This document shows positions 9,522-19,989 of a stretch of DNA of 64,000 bases, in pieces. Both the position numbers and the translations under genes were made by a program. Under the pieces are notes generated by a model. That model ran no database searches. It was not told the origin of the DNA and saw only the letters and a program-made list of their open reading frames with translations. The DNA comes from Corynebacterium callunae DSM 20147 (GTDB taxonomy: Bacteria; Actinomycetota; Actinomycetes; Mycobacteriales; Mycobacteriaceae): contig NC_020506.1 of the NCBI RefSeq assembly GCF_000344785.1, positions 1,364,001 to 1,428,000 on the forward strand. The letters run 5' to 3'. The stretch's first letter is position 1; each line of letters starts with the position of its first letter.

Positions 9522-10847
9522 ATGTCTTTTAATCCTCAGATTTCTCGTCGTAATTTCCTCGCAGCAGTTGGCGTCGCAGGCGCTGGCGCTACCTTGGCTG
9601 CGTGTGCAGGCACCGGTGGAAGCACCTCCTCCGCAGAAGGTTCCAGCGCAGAAGGCGCAACCAACACCATTGTGTGGTGGTCTAACCACCCTGCAAACTC
9701 CAAGGATGTTGAGCTAGAGCTCATTTCTCGCTTTGAGGCTGAGAACCCAGATCTAAAGGTTCAGCTGATTGATGCTGGCGCTAACTACAAGGAAGTTTCT
9801 CAGAAGTTCAACGCAGCACTGTCCGGTGGCGACCTTCCTGACCTGGTTGTGCTTTCTGATACCGAGTGGTTTAACTTTGCCATCAACGGAGCAACCGCAA
9901 ACATTGATGAGGTAGCAAAGCGCAACAACATCGACACCTCCACCTATGTCGATTCCCTCTACAATGACTACACCCATGAGGGTGGCCACTATGGTCTGCC
10001 TTTTGCTCGTTCCACCGTGCTTTTCTACTACAACAAGGATCTGTGGGCTAAGGCTGGCCTCGAGGATCGTGGACCAAACTCTTGGGAAGAGTTCTCCGAG
10101 TGGGGCCCTAAGCTGCAGGAAGCAATTGGCTCCGGCTTTGCACATGGTTGGGGAGACGCAACCAACTACCTCTCCTGGACTTTCGAAGGCCCAATGTGGT
10201 CCCTCGGTGGCAACTACTCTGAGGGCTGGGAGTCTCGTCTGACCACCCCAGAAACCATCCGCGCAGTTGAGTGGTTGAAGTCCACCGTGGACAACGGATA
10301 CGCAACTGTCTCCACCGATGTCACCAATGAGTTTGCAACTGGCCTTATCGGCTCCTGCATTCAGTCCACCGGTGACCTTTCCTCCGTTGCAGAAGCTGCC
10401 ACCTTCAACTGGGGTGTCGCTCCACTGCCAAACCCAACTGGCGAAGGTGCTTGCCCAACCGGTGGTGCTGGCCTGGGCATCCCATCTGGTATCTCCGAAG
10501 AGCGCCAAAACAACGCTATGAAGTTCATTGACTTCATCACCAACACCTCCAACACCGGCTACTGGTCCCGCGAGACCGGCTACATGCCAGTTCGTAAGGA
10601 CGCAGCTCAGGACACTGAGCACGCTGCATTCCTGAAGGAAAACCCTGCATACAACGTTGCAGTGGAGCAGTTGCCACACACCCGTTCCCAGGACAACTTC
10701 CGCGTGCTGCTGCCAAACGGTGACCGCACCATCGGCGATGCGCTGGAAAAGATCTGCCTCACCGGTGCAGATATCGATGTCACCTTGGCTGATGTTGAGA
10801 CTCAGCTCAACACCATCTACAAGCGCGACATTGAGCCACTGATCTAA
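9522..10847 (+). CDS. ugpB: Extracellular solute-binding lipoprotein UgpB
   Basis: 441 residues. The N-terminus has a twin-arginine motif (RRNFL, residues 9-13), a hydrophobic stretch, and a lipobox LAAC with Cys28. It is therefore probably Tat-exported and lipid-anchored outside the membrane. The mature part fits the family 1 solute-binding fold (TIVWWSNHP; ARSTVLFYYNKDLW; GGAGLGIPSG). It would capture glycerol-3-phosphate or a glycerophosphodiester for UgpAE. AAAGGA lies 10 bp before the ATG. Very uniform, preferred-codon use suggests high expression. A perfect hairpin follows before ugpC. Confidence 0.92.
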   Translation: MSFNPQISRRNFLAAVGVAGAGATLAACAGTGGSTSSAEGSSAEGATNTIVWWSNHPANSKDVELELISRFEAENPDLKVQLIDAGANYKEVSQKFNAALSGGDLPDLVVLSDTEWFNFAINGATANIDEVAKRNNIDTSTYVDSLYNDYTHEGGHYGLPFARSTVLFYYNKDLWAKAGLEDRGPNSWEEFSEWGPKLQEAIGSGFAHGWGDATNYLSWTFEGPMWSLGGNYSEGWESRLTTPETIRAVEWLKSTVDNGYATVSTDVTNEFATGLIGSCIQSTGDLSSVAEAATFNWGVAPLPNPTGEGACPTGGAGLGIPSGISEERQNNAMKFIDFITNTSNTGYWSRETGYMPVRKDAAQDTEHAAFLKENPAYNVAVEQLPHTRSQDNFRVLLPNGDRTIGDALEKICLTGADIDVTLADVETQLNTIYKRDIEPLI

Positions 10848-10873
10848 GTAACACCCATCTGCACAACCCCTCA

Positions 10874-10898
10874 GAGCTGCCTCACTAAGAGGCAGCTC
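10874..10898 (+). terminator. Intra-operon hairpin between ugpB and ugpC
   Basis: GAGCTGCCTC / GAGGCAGCTC, a perfect 10-bp stem with loop ACTAA, with only a short TTT after it. It is likely a partial terminator or mRNA-stabilising stem that leaves more ugpB than ugpC message. Confidence 0.6.
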
Positions 10899-10920
10899 GG
10901 TTTGAAAGGAAGCTATCACC

Positions 10921-12141
10921 ATGGCGTCAATCGTCTTTGAAAACGTCACCCGAAAGTACACCCCAGGCGCTCGGGCAGCCGTCGATAAGCTCAATCTAGA
11001 AATTGCCGACGGTGAGTTTTTGGTACTTGTTGGCCCCTCTGGCTGCGGCAAGTCCACCTCATTGCGCATGCTCGCCGGCCTTGAGCCTATCGACGAAGGA
11101 CGTTTGCTTATCGACGGCAAAGACGCCACTGGTTTGCGTCCCCAGGACCGTGACATCGCCATGGTTTTCCAAAGCTATGCCCTTTATCCGAATATGACTG
11201 TTCGGGAAAACATGGCTTTTGCTTTGAAAAACCAAAAGGTGAAAAAAGCTGAGATTGAAAAGCGCGTTACTGAGGCCTCTCGTATTCTGCAGCTTGATCC
11301 TTATTTGGATCGCAAGCCTGCAGCACTTTCCGGTGGCCAGCGCCAACGTGTGGCAATGGGTCGCGCTATCGTGCGCGAACCAGCAGTGTTCTGCATGGAT
11401 GAGCCACTGTCAAACTTGGATGCCAAGTTGCGTGTATCTACCCGTGCAGAGATTTCTGCGCTGCAAAGGCGTATGGGTGTGACCACGGTTTATGTCACCC
11501 ACGATCAGGTGGAAGCGATGACCATGGGAGACCGCGTGGCTGTCTTGCTATTAGGTGTGTTGCAGCAGGTTGATACCCCACAAAACCTATATGACTATCC
11601 TGCCAACGCGTTTGTAGCAAGCTTTATTGGCTCGCCTTCAATGAACCTTATTGAAGGCACCATTGCAGGGGATGCGGTGCGCATTGGCAAGAACGTCAAG
11701 ATCAACTTGCCGGATCATCTCGCCGCGCACTTGCGTCAAAACCCAGGTGAGTTTGAAGGCCGAGCAGTGATTGTGGGTGCTCGACCAGAGCATATGTATC
11801 TCACTTCCGCGCAGGAAAGCGGTGCAATTGCTGCAGAAGTCAGCCACATTGATGAACTTGGTGCTGATTCCATGGTTTATGTCATGGCTGAAGGTGTAAA
11901 AAACCCCAATACTGATGTTTTGGGTGAGGGCATTCCAGAAGATATGCGTGTCCAGGTAATCCCAGCTGAAGCAGGGGATAGGGCACAGATTGGTATTCGG
12001 GTGGACCGTCATCATGGCCTGCGCCCGGGCGATAAGGTACATGTCGTGGCAGCCCCACAAGATGTTCACCTTTTTGACGGCCTTGATGGTCGCCGCCTGG
12101 GTTCGGCGAAAGAATCTGCTCAGCAAAAACAGCAGGCATAA
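10921..12141 (+). CDS. ugpC: ABC importer ATPase UgpC
   Basis: 406 residues, MalK/UgpC family. Walker A GPSGCGKST (38-46), Q-loop FQSYALYP, signature LSGGQRQRVAMGRA (about 139), Walker B FCMDEPLSNLD and switch His in VTHDQ. A C-terminal regulatory OB-type domain (about 240-390) includes VGARPEHM. It powers UgpAE from the cytoplasmic face. GAAAGGAAG lies about 9 bp before the ATG. It is the last gene of the operon and ends 14 bp before a bidirectional terminator. Confidence 0.95.
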   Translation: MASIVFENVTRKYTPGARAAVDKLNLEIADGEFLVLVGPSGCGKSTSLRMLAGLEPIDEGRLLIDGKDATGLRPQDRDIAMVFQSYALYPNMTVRENMAFALKNQKVKKAEIEKRVTEASRILQLDPYLDRKPAALSGGQRQRVAMGRAIVREPAVFCMDEPLSNLDAKLRVSTRAEISALQRRMGVTTVYVTHDQVEAMTMGDRVAVLLLGVLQQVDTPQNLYDYPANAFVASFIGSPSMNLIEGTIAGDAVRIGKNVKINLPDHLAAHLRQNPGEFEGRAVIVGARPEHMYLTSAQESGAIAAEVSHIDELGADSMVYVMAEGVKNPNTDVLGEGIPEDMRVQVIPAEAGDRAQIGIRVDRHHGLRPGDKVHVVAAPQDVHLFDGLDGRRLGSAKESAQQKQQA

Positions 12142-12154
12142 ATAAAAGCCACAC

Positions 12155-12197
12155 AAAAAATGCAGCGTCTCCATGTGGAGACGCTGCATTTTTTTTG
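12155..12197. terminator. Bidirectional terminator between ugpC and glpQ
   Basis: AATGCAGCGTCTCC pairs perfectly with GGAGACGCTGCATT (14 bp, loop ATGT), with an A run before and a T run after, so it serves both converging genes. Confidence 0.93.
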
Positions 12198-12198
12198 T

Positions 12199-12906
12199 TT
12201 ACCACTGCAAAGGTGAAGGATTTCCAGGATTTAAAAATCTGGTGGGATCACTTACTGTTACAAAATCCACGCCAGCCTGCTGCGCAATATCAAAGGAATG
12301 TTCATCACGAATAGTCCAGCAACCCACCTTGATACCTCGAGCATGCAATGCGGAAATTGCCTCTAGTTCCAAGGACTTCCAGTAGGGAAGTACCGCAGCT
12401 GCGTTGCGGGCTGGCACTTGCTCCAAAACGCTGAGATCGCCAAAACCATGTTCTCTTAAAAAGCCCAAGCGTGCTGCAGGCAACCGATCTGCAAGTTCCA
12501 CCGAAGCGACGTCAATAAAGCAGATAAATAGCAGCCTTTCCAATTCGGAAGGCTGTCGCGCCAATAAGGTCTGAAGCGCCGGTACGGCGCTCGGCGCCTT
12601 AATTTCTACCTGGATGGGCAACTCAGTGGCTGCCAAGACTTCCTCCAGTGTTGGGACGCGGGAGCCGTCGAGAAGCGTTATTTCTTTAACCTGCTCCAGC
12701 GTTAAAGACGCCACTGGAGCATCGCGGTGTGCAGAATCCGCTGCAGCCACGCGCGCTGCGGTGCGGTCATGGAGCACAATCAGCTGGTTGTCCAGGGTGG
12801 TGTGCACATCCAACTCAAATGCATCCGCGGGGGCTGCAGCCTGAAAAGCAGCCATGGAATTTTCTAGGTGCAAATCCTCAGCACCACGGTGGGCAACAAT
12901 ATGCAT
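12199..12906 (-). CDS. glpQ: Glycerophosphodiester phosphodiesterase
   Basis: GDPD-family TIM-barrel enzyme hydrolysing glycerophosphodiesters to glycerol-3-phosphate plus an alcohol. The motifs are present: AHRGAEDLHLENSMAAF (metal and catalytic His-Arg, Glu), ELDVHTTLDNQLIVLHD (Glu-Asp metal ligands and second His) and VEIKAP. I choose ATG 12906 (235 aa, MHIVAHRG) because AGAAAG lies 8 bp upstream; GTG 12915 would add three residues. No signal peptide, so it acts inside the cell. Its place facing ugpAEBC suggests it processes what that importer brings in, or supplies phosphate and glycerol. Confidence 0.92.
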   Translation of the reverse strand: MHIVAHRGAEDLHLENSMAAFQAAAPADAFELDVHTTLDNQLIVLHDRTAARVAAADSAHRDAPVASLTLEQVKEITLLDGSRVPTLEEVLAATELPIQVEIKAPSAVPALQTLLARQPSELERLLFICFIDVASVELADRLPAARLGFLREHGFGDLSVLEQVPARNAAAVLPYWKSLELEAISALHARGIKVGCWTIRDEHSFDIAQQAGVDFVTVSDPTRFLNPGNPSPLQW

Positions 12907-13009
12907 AAAATCCACTTTCTAAGAGCCAAAATTAAAGCCCCAGGATAAACGTTTGAGGTAACCGGAGCGTGAATCAAAGGTGTCATCTGTTGATTAACTT
13001 GGCCCCTGT

Positions 13010-13015
13010 TAGTCT
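13010..13015 (+). promoter_or_regulatory. -10 box before the RNA methyltransferase
   Basis: TAGTCT ends 6 bp before ATG 13022, compatible with a leaderless or near-leaderless transcript. No ribosome site is seen. Confidence 0.35.
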
Positions 13016-13021
13016 TAACGC

Positions 13022-13843
13022 ATGGCTTTGGACTTTAATGACCCGTTCACCGAACGCACCCCGCGGATTGTAAATGCCGCAAAATTGCACCGCGCATCTC
13101 AGCGTCGCAAAGATAAAAAATTCCTCGTTGAGGGCGAAAACTCCGTAGATGCAGCAATTGCAACCGGTGCCGCAACCGACCTCTTTGTTACCGAAGAAGC
13201 AGCTCAGCGCTTTGAAGCGGTGGTGCGCACAGCTGGATATATGAACGTTTATATCCACGCCATCACCGATAAGGCCGCAAAACACCTCAGTGATACCGTC
13301 ACCACCACTGGCATTTTTGCGCTTTGCGACGACGTGATGTGGTCAGTGGGCAAGGCCATCAACGGCCAACCACGCCTGGTGAGCGTACCGGTAGAAACCC
13401 GCGAACCCGGCAACGCCGGCACGCTTATCCGCGTCTCCGACGCGGTTGGCGCGGACGCTGTAGTTTTTGCTGGTGAATCCGTGGATCCCCAGGGTGCCAA
13501 GGCAGTGCGTTCCTCCGCTGGATCCTTGTTCCACATTCCAGTAGCGCGTAATACCGACATCAATGATGTACTGGGTCAGCTGCGCTCTAAGGGACTGCAA
13601 ATTCTAGCTACCTCCGCAGATGGGGAAGTAGACCTTGATGATGCAGAAGAACTACTTTCCAAGCCTACTGCCTGGCTTTTTGGCAATGAAGCCCACGGCC
13701 TTGGCGAAGAGCTTTTGGCTAAAGCTGATCACCGCATTCGCATTCCGATTCGGGGACGCGCAGAATCCTTGAACCTGGCAACTGCAGCCGCAATCTGCCT
13801 TTATGAATCCTCGAAGGCACTTTTTGCCGACGAAGAGCGCTAG
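13022..13843 (+). CDS. SpoU/TrmH-family RNA 2'-O-ribose methyltransferase
   Basis: 273 residues. Residues about 20-100 form a substrate-binding domain (HRASQRRKDKKFLVEGENSV). The SPOUT knot domain follows, with its three motifs: GNAGTLIRVSDAVGADAVVF, WLFGNEAHGL and RIPIRGRAESLNLATAAAIC. The enzyme methylates a ribose in rRNA or tRNA using S-adenosylmethionine; the target base is not readable from sequence. It sits directly before pheST, as in other Actinobacteria, but pheS has its own likely promoter. Confidence 0.9.
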   Translation: MALDFNDPFTERTPRIVNAAKLHRASQRRKDKKFLVEGENSVDAAIATGAATDLFVTEEAAQRFEAVVRTAGYMNVYIHAITDKAAKHLSDTVTTTGIFALCDDVMWSVGKAINGQPRLVSVPVETREPGNAGTLIRVSDAVGADAVVFAGESVDPQGAKAVRSSAGSLFHIPVARNTDINDVLGQLRSKGLQILATSADGEVDLDDAEELLSKPTAWLFGNEAHGLGEELLAKADHRIRIPIRGRAESLNLATAAAICLYESSKALFADEER

Positions 13844-13892
13844 CTCTAAACAGTTATAGCAACCTCACCCCGCAGTAGATACCGCAACAGAG

Positions 13893-13898
13893 TATGAT
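13893..13898 (+). promoter_or_regulatory. Candidate -10 of pheST
   Basis: TATGAT in gagTATGATgg, a good corynebacterial -10, 60 bp before pheS. ACCCCGC at 13867-13873 and GCGGGGT at 13900-13906 flank it as an inverted repeat. No clear -35. Confidence 0.45.
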
Positions 13899-13930
13899 GG
13901 CGGGGTTAGTTGAGCATTTGATTTTATTGA

Positions 13931-14995
<1,065 letters not shown>

Positions 14996-15037
14996 ATTTC
15001 CCGCACCTTTTTAGAAACTTTAGGAGTTACTTCCACC

Positions 15038-17545
15038 ATGTTGATTGCACAAAACTGGGTGACGGGATTGCTCGGCCATGCCAATGCAGGTTGGTCCGTT
15101 CCCGCCGCAGACCTTGATTCCGGATACGTCCGCGTCGGTTTTGAAACCGAAGGCTATGAAGCCATTCCCGAAACCACTGGCCCTTTGGTCATTGGCCGCG
15201 TTGAGACCATCGAAGAGCTCACTGGTTTCAAGAAGCCAATCCGTCATTGCCATGTCAATGTTGGCGATGCCAATGGCACCGGCGAATTGCAGTCCATTGT
15301 TTGTGGCGCTCGCAACTTTGCGGAAGGCGACACCGTGGTAGTAAGCCTGCCAGGTGCAGTTTTGCCTGGTGGCTTTGCAATTTCCGCCCGCGAGACCTAC
15401 GGCCGTATGTCTGCTGGCATGATCTGTTCTGCTGCAGAACTGGGCTTGGCAGATAAGCAAAACTCCGGCATTATCACCCTCGATCCATCCGTGGGCGAGC
15501 CTGGTACTGATGCACGCGACGTTTTGGGCCTTGATGACACTGTTTTCGATGTCAACATCACTCCAGACCGCGGATATGCACTTTCTGCCCGTGGCCTAAC
15601 CCGCGAGCTTGCATCCGCTTTTAAGCTCAGCTACACCGATCCTGCTCTTAACCCTGCAGTTGCCGGCATTGAAGTGAAGGTTCCAGAGGTTAATGGAACT
15701 TTGATCGATGTTGATCTGCGTCCTGAGACCAAGGCCGTGCGATTTGGCCTTCGTAAGGTTACTGGCATTGATCCAAAGGCAGAATCCCCATTCTGGATGC
15801 AGCGTGAGCTCATGCTGTCGGGTCAGCGTCCAGTTAATGCTGCTACCGACGTCACCAACTATGTTATGTTGCTGCTTGGTCAACCAATGCACGCCTTTGA
15901 TGCCAACCTCATTAGCGGCAACCTTGTTGTCCGTAATGCGCAGGCAGGAGAGAAGTTCGAAACCCTTGATCACGTTAAGCGCGAGCTTAATGAAGAAGAT
16001 GTTGTTATCACCGATGACAAGGCCATTCAGTCCCTCGCCGGTGTAATGGGTGGACTTACTTCTGAGATTTCTGATACCACCACCGATGTTTATTTCGAGG
16101 CTGGTATCTGGGATAGCATCACTGTTGCGCGCACCTCACGCCGCCACAAGTTGAGCTCCGAGGCTTCTCGACGCTACGAGCGCGGTGTTGACCCAGCTAT
16201 CGTGGAAATTGCCCTGGATATTGCAGCAACCTTGTTGGTTGACATCGCTGGCGGCACCGTTGAGGCCGGACGCACCCTGGTTGGTGAAGTTCCAACAATG
16301 CCAACTATCACCATGTCTGTAAAGCGCCCATCCCAGCTTGCTGGTGTGGAGTACACCCCAGAAACCGTGGTTGCTCGCCTAGAAGAAGTCGGCTGCACCG
16401 TTGTAGTATCCGGCGAGACCCTTGAGGTCACCCCTCCAACCTGGCGTTCCGATATCTCCATGGCAGCTGACCTGGTTGAAGAGGTTTTGCGTTTGGAAGG
16501 TCTGGAAGCAATTCCAACCATCGTTCCAACTGCACCGGCTGGCCGCGGTCTTTCTGATAAGCAAAAGCGTCGCCGCGCAATCGGCCACGCACTGGCTTAT
16601 AACGGTTATGCCGAAATCATCCCAAGCCCATTTATTGATGGCTCCATCTTTGATGAGTGGGACTTGCCTGCTGATGATGAGCGTCGACAGACCGTCGCAG
16701 TGCTTAATCCTTTGGAAGCAGATCGCAACGTCTTAGGCACCACCTTGCTGCCTTCCATGCTTGATGCTGTGAAGCGCAACGTAGCTCGTGGTCACAAGGA
16801 TTTCTCCCTCTTTGGTTTGCAGCAAGTATCCATTAAGCAGGGTAGTGGTGTTTCTCCAATGCCTTCTGTCGCTGCACGTCCAAGCGCAGATGTGGTAGCC
16901 GAGCTTATTGATTCCCTTCCTGCTCAGCCGCTGTATGTTGCAACTGTGGGCACCGGGCTCATTGAGTTTGAAGGCCCATGGGGCAAGGGTCGCGAATACA
17001 CCTTCGCCGATGCCATTGAATCTGCACGCGTCGTAGCCCGCGCTGCCGGTGTGGAGGTGGACTTGGCCAATGCAGAATACTTGCCTTGGCACCCAGGCCG
17101 CTGCGCGGCTTTGCTTGTCGACGGTCGGGTTGTCGGTCATGCAGGTGAGCTGCACCCCCAGGTTGTTGAGAAGCTAGGTTTGCCAGCGCGTACCTGCGCA
17201 ATGGAGCTCAACATCAGCGCGCTGCCTTTCACTGAAAAACTGCCTGCTCCCGTGTTGTCTGCTTTCCCAGCCCTGTACCAAGACATTGCATTGGTCGTGG
17301 ATGAAGAAGTGTCTGCTGAAGCAGTTCGCGCCACCGTTGAAGAAGGCGCTGGAGATTTGGTAGAGGCAGTAGAACTCTTTGATATCTACCGCTCTGAACA
17401 ATTGGGCGAGGCTAAGAAGTCTTTGGCCTTCTCTATTCGCTTCCGCGCCAGCGACCGCACTTTGACCGATGAGGAAGCCAATGAGTCTCGACTCAAGGCT
17501 GCTGAATTGGCCAAGGAGCGTTTTAATGCAGAGATGCGTGGTTAA
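15038..17545 (+). CDS. pheT: Phenylalanyl-tRNA synthetase beta subunit
   Basis: 835 residues, the full bacterial length. An N-terminal tRNA-binding OB domain lies near 40-150 (KPIRHCHVNVGDANGTGELQ). The B3/B4 editing domain follows (FDVNITPDRG and onward), then B5 (about 400-475), a catalytic-like core and the C-terminal FDX-ACB anticodon-binding domain (SAFPALYQDIALVVDEEV). The start is ATG, with AGGAGTTA upstream. It is cotranscribed with pheS and closed by a strong terminator. Confidence 0.97.
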   Translation: MLIAQNWVTGLLGHANAGWSVPAADLDSGYVRVGFETEGYEAIPETTGPLVIGRVETIEELTGFKKPIRHCHVNVGDANGTGELQSIVCGARNFAEGDTVVVSLPGAVLPGGFAISARETYGRMSAGMICSAAELGLADKQNSGIITLDPSVGEPGTDARDVLGLDDTVFDVNITPDRGYALSARGLTRELASAFKLSYTDPALNPAVAGIEVKVPEVNGTLIDVDLRPETKAVRFGLRKVTGIDPKAESPFWMQRELMLSGQRPVNAATDVTNYVMLLLGQPMHAFDANLISGNLVVRNAQAGEKFETLDHVKRELNEEDVVITDDKAIQSLAGVMGGLTSEISDTTTDVYFEAGIWDSITVARTSRRHKLSSEASRRYERGVDPAIVEIALDIAATLLVDIAGGTVEAGRTLVGEVPTMPTITMSVKRPSQLAGVEYTPETVVARLEEVGCTVVVSGETLEVTPPTWRSDISMAADLVEEVLRLEGLEAIPTIVPTAPAGRGLSDKQKRRRAIGHALAYNGYAEIIPSPFIDGSIFDEWDLPADDERRQTVAVLNPLEADRNVLGTTLLPSMLDAVKRNVARGHKDFSLFGLQQVSIKQGSGVSPMPSVAARPSADVVAELIDSLPAQPLYVATVGTGLIEFEGPWGKGREYTFADAIESARVVARAAGVEVDLANAEYLPWHPGRCAALLVDGRVVGHAGELHPQVVEKLGLPARTCAMELNISALPFTEKLPAPVLSAFPALYQDIALVVDEEVSAEAVRATVEEGAGDLVEAVELFDIYRSEQLGEAKKSLAFSIRFRASDRTLTDEEANESRLKAAELAKERFNAEMRG

Positions 17546-17562
17546 TTAAAAAACCGCTCTTA

Positions 17563-17604
17563 CCCCCTGATTTTGGAATAACCTTCCAAAATCAGGGGGT
17601 TTCT
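17563..17604 (+). terminator. Terminator of pheST
   Basis: CCCCCTGATTTTGGAA pairs perfectly with TTCCAAAATCAGGGGG (16 bp, 5-nt loop), followed by TTTCT. Confidence 0.93.
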
Positions 17605-17633
17605 GCATAATTTCCACAAACATGAATGAATAA

Positions 17634-17662
17634 TTTGCATGATCATGCATAAGGTGTATGGT
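17634..17662 (+). promoter_or_regulatory. argC promoter with palindromic (ArgR-type) operator
   Basis: TTTGCA (17634-17639), exactly 17 bp, then TATGGT (17657-17662). The perfect 14-bp palindrome TGCATGATCATGCA (17636-17649) overlaps the -35 and the spacer. ArgR operators in bacteria are A/T-rich palindromes of this size and argR is the sixth gene of this operon, so arginine repression here is a natural inference. The start codon comes 6 bp after the -10, so the mRNA may be leaderless. Confidence 0.65.
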
Positions 17663-17668
17663 GAAGGT

Positions 17669-18712
17669 ATGACGATCAAGGTAGCAATTGCCGGAGCCAG
17701 TGGATATGCCGGTGGAGAAATCCTCCGCCTCCTGCTCAATCACCCAGCCTATCTAGCGGGGGAACTAGAAATCGGTGCTCTCACCGCTAGCTCCACTGTT
17801 GGCAGCACCCTGGGGGAGCTGATGCCACACCTGCCGCAATTAGCCGATCGTGTTATTGAAGACACCACCCCAGAAGTGCTTTCTGGTCACGATGTAGTCT
17901 TCCTTGGACTGCCTCACGGTTTCTCTGCAGAAATCGCATTGCAATTAGGTCACGATGTTACCGTTATTGACTGTGCCGCAGACTTCCGTTTGCAAAATGC
18001 TGCAGACTGGGAGCGGTATTACGGTTCCGAGCACCAAGGCACCTGGCCTTATGGCATCCCGGAGATGCCAGGCCACCGCGAACAACTTAAAGGTGCTAAG
18101 CGGATTGCGGTTCCAGGTTGCTTCCCAACCGGAGCTACCTTAGCCCTTTTGCCAGCCGTTCAAGCTGGACTTATTGAGCCAAATGTCTCTGTAGTCTCAA
18201 TTACTGGAGTTTCTGGCGCTGGCAAAAAAGCCAATGTAGCCATGCTCGGTGCAGAGACAATGGGATCCCTCAAGGCTTATAACGTGGCTGGTAAGCACCG
18301 CCACACTCCAGAAATTGCGCAGAACCTCGCAGAAGTCACTGCTGAGAAAGTTACCGTGAGCTTCACCCCGGTGCTGGCTCCATTGCCACGCGGCATTCTC
18401 ACCACCGCCACCGCACCGCTTAAAGGCGAAGTAACCGCGGAGCAAGCTCGAAAGGTTTATGAGGACTTTTATGCACAGGAAACCTTCGTGCATGTGCTCG
18501 CTCCCGGCGTGCAGCCTCAAACTCAATCAGTAGTCGGCTCCAATATGTGCCATGTGCAGGTAGAAGTCGATGCGGATTCCGGCAAATTGCTGCTTACCTC
18601 CGTAATCGACAACCTCACCAAGGGCACCGCCGGTGCAGCCATCCAATGCATGAACCTTTCACTAGGCTATGCAGAAAGTGCCGGCCTGCCACAGGCTGGC
18701 GTCGCACCCTAA
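17669..18712 (+). CDS. argC: N-acetyl-gamma-glutamyl-phosphate reductase
   Basis: 347 residues. NADPH-dependent third step of arginine synthesis: reduction of N-acetylglutamyl-5-phosphate to the semialdehyde. The Rossmann motif GASGYAGGE is at the N-terminus, and the active-site Cys151 lies in [11 protein letters not shown] start at ATG 17669 ([12 protein letters not shown]). The in-frame ATG at 17639 lies inside the promoter and operator and gives an unnatural extension. First gene of argCJBDFR. Confidence 0.97.
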   Translation: MTIKVAIAGASGYAGGEILRLLLNHPAYLAGELEIGALTASSTVGSTLGELMPHLPQLADRVIEDTTPEVLSGHDVVFLGLPHGFSAEIALQLGHDVTVIDCAADFRLQNAADWERYYGSEHQGTWPYGIPEMPGHREQLKGAKRIAVPGCFPTGATLALLPAVQAGLIEPNVSVVSITGVSGAGKKANVAMLGAETMGSLKAYNVAGKHRHTPEIAQNLAEVTAEKVTVSFTPVLAPLPRGILTTATAPLKGEVTAEQARKVYEDFYAQETFVHVLAPGVQPQTQSVVGSNMCHVQVEVDADSGKLLLTSVIDNLTKGTAGAAIQCMNLSLGYAESAGLPQAGVAP

Positions 18713-18745
18713 ATAAAAAACCACACAATTTTCAAGGAGAAACAG

Positions 18746-19912
18746 ATGGCTGAACAGGGCATCACCGCACCAAAGGGGTTTGTTGCATCAGCAACCACCG
18801 CGGGCATTAAGGCATCCGGCAACCCAGATATGGCACTGGTTGTTAACCAAGGCCCAGAATTTACTGCGGCTGCAGTTTTTACCCGCAATCGCGTATTTGC
18901 GGCACCAGTAAAGGTCAGCCGCGAAAACGTAGCAGATGGTCAAATCAAAGCAGTTCTATATAACGCTGGTAATGCCAATGCTTGTAACGGCCTGCAGGGT
19001 GAAAAGGACGCACGCGAATCTGTTGCAGCATTAGCAACCGCTTTAGAAATTGAAGCCAGCGACATTGGTGTGTGTTCCACCGGGCTGATCGGTGAGCTCC
19101 TGCCTATGGACAAGATCAACGCTGGCATTAACCAGCTCGTTGCCCCAGGTGCTTTGGGGGACAATGGCGCAGCAGCTGCCAAAGCAATCATGACCACCGA
19201 TACCGTGGACAAGGAAACTGCCATCTTTGCCGATGGTTGGACCATTGGGGCGATGGGCAAGGGTGTTGGCATGATGGCACCTTCTTTGGCAACCATGCTG
19301 GTGTGTCTAACCACTGATGCCTCCATCACTCCGGAGATGGCACAAATCGCACTTGCTAAGGCAACTGCAGTTACCTTTGACACCCTGGATATTGATGGAT
19401 CGACCTCCACCAATGACACCGTGTTCCTCTTGGCTTCTGGTGCCAGCGGCATCACCCCAGCACAAGATGACCTCAATGATGCAGTTTATGCAGCGTGTTC
19501 TGACTTGGCTGCCAAGATGCAAGCCGATGCTGAAGGTGTAACCAAGCGCGTATCAGTTACTGTCACCGGCACCACCAACGATGAGCAGGCCATTAATGCC
19601 GCTCGTACCGTTGCGCGCGACAACCTCTTTAAGTGCGCGATGTTTGGTTCGGATCCTAACTGGGGCCGTGTACTTGCCGCAGTAGGAATGGCCGATGCTG
19701 ATATGGAACCTGAGAAGATCTCTGTTTTCTTCAATGATCAAGCAGTCTGCCTTGACTCCACCGGTGCTCCAGGTGCTCGTGAGGTTGATCTTTCCGGTGC
19801 TGATATTGCCGTGCGCATTGACTTGGGAACTGGGGGAGAAGGCGAAGCAACTGTTCGCACCACCGACCTCAGTTATTCCTATGTGGAGATCAACTCCGCA
19901 TATAGCACCTAA
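18746..19912 (+). CDS. argJ: Glutamate N-acetyltransferase / ornithine acetyltransferase
   Basis: 388 residues. It recycles the acetyl group from N-acetylornithine to glutamate and so drives the cyclic arginine pathway. The precursor self-cleaves before the nucleophile Thr183 in the motif [16 protein letters not shown] precedes it. The C-terminal half contains [16 protein letters not shown] and [20 protein letters not shown] lies before the ATG. argC is 33 bp upstream; argB follows after 77 bp. Confidence 0.97.
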   Translation: MAEQGITAPKGFVASATTAGIKASGNPDMALVVNQGPEFTAAAVFTRNRVFAAPVKVSRENVADGQIKAVLYNAGNANACNGLQGEKDARESVAALATALEIEASDIGVCSTGLIGELLPMDKINAGINQLVAPGALGDNGAAAAKAIMTTDTVDKETAIFADGWTIGAMGKGVGMMAPSLATMLVCLTTDASITPEMAQIALAKATAVTFDTLDIDGSTSTNDTVFLLASGASGITPAQDDLNDAVYAACSDLAAKMQADAEGVTKRVSVTVTGTTNDEQAINAARTVARDNLFKCAMFGSDPNWGRVLAAVGMADADMEPEKISVFFNDQAVCLDSTGAPGAREVDLSGADIAVRIDLGTGGEGEATVRTTDLSYSYVEINSAYST

Positions 19913-19989
19913 AAAACACCCGCACATCGCCTGACTGCGCCTGGAAGGCACAGTGGGAGGGCGCGTCGAAAAGCACTGGGGAGTAAGAA

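Noticed and set aside
9753..11162. 469-codon open frame on the minus strand
   Set aside because: It lies opposite ugpB and ugpC, whose families are unmistakable. The translation has no recognisable domain, and the frame is open only because of biased codon use in ugpB.
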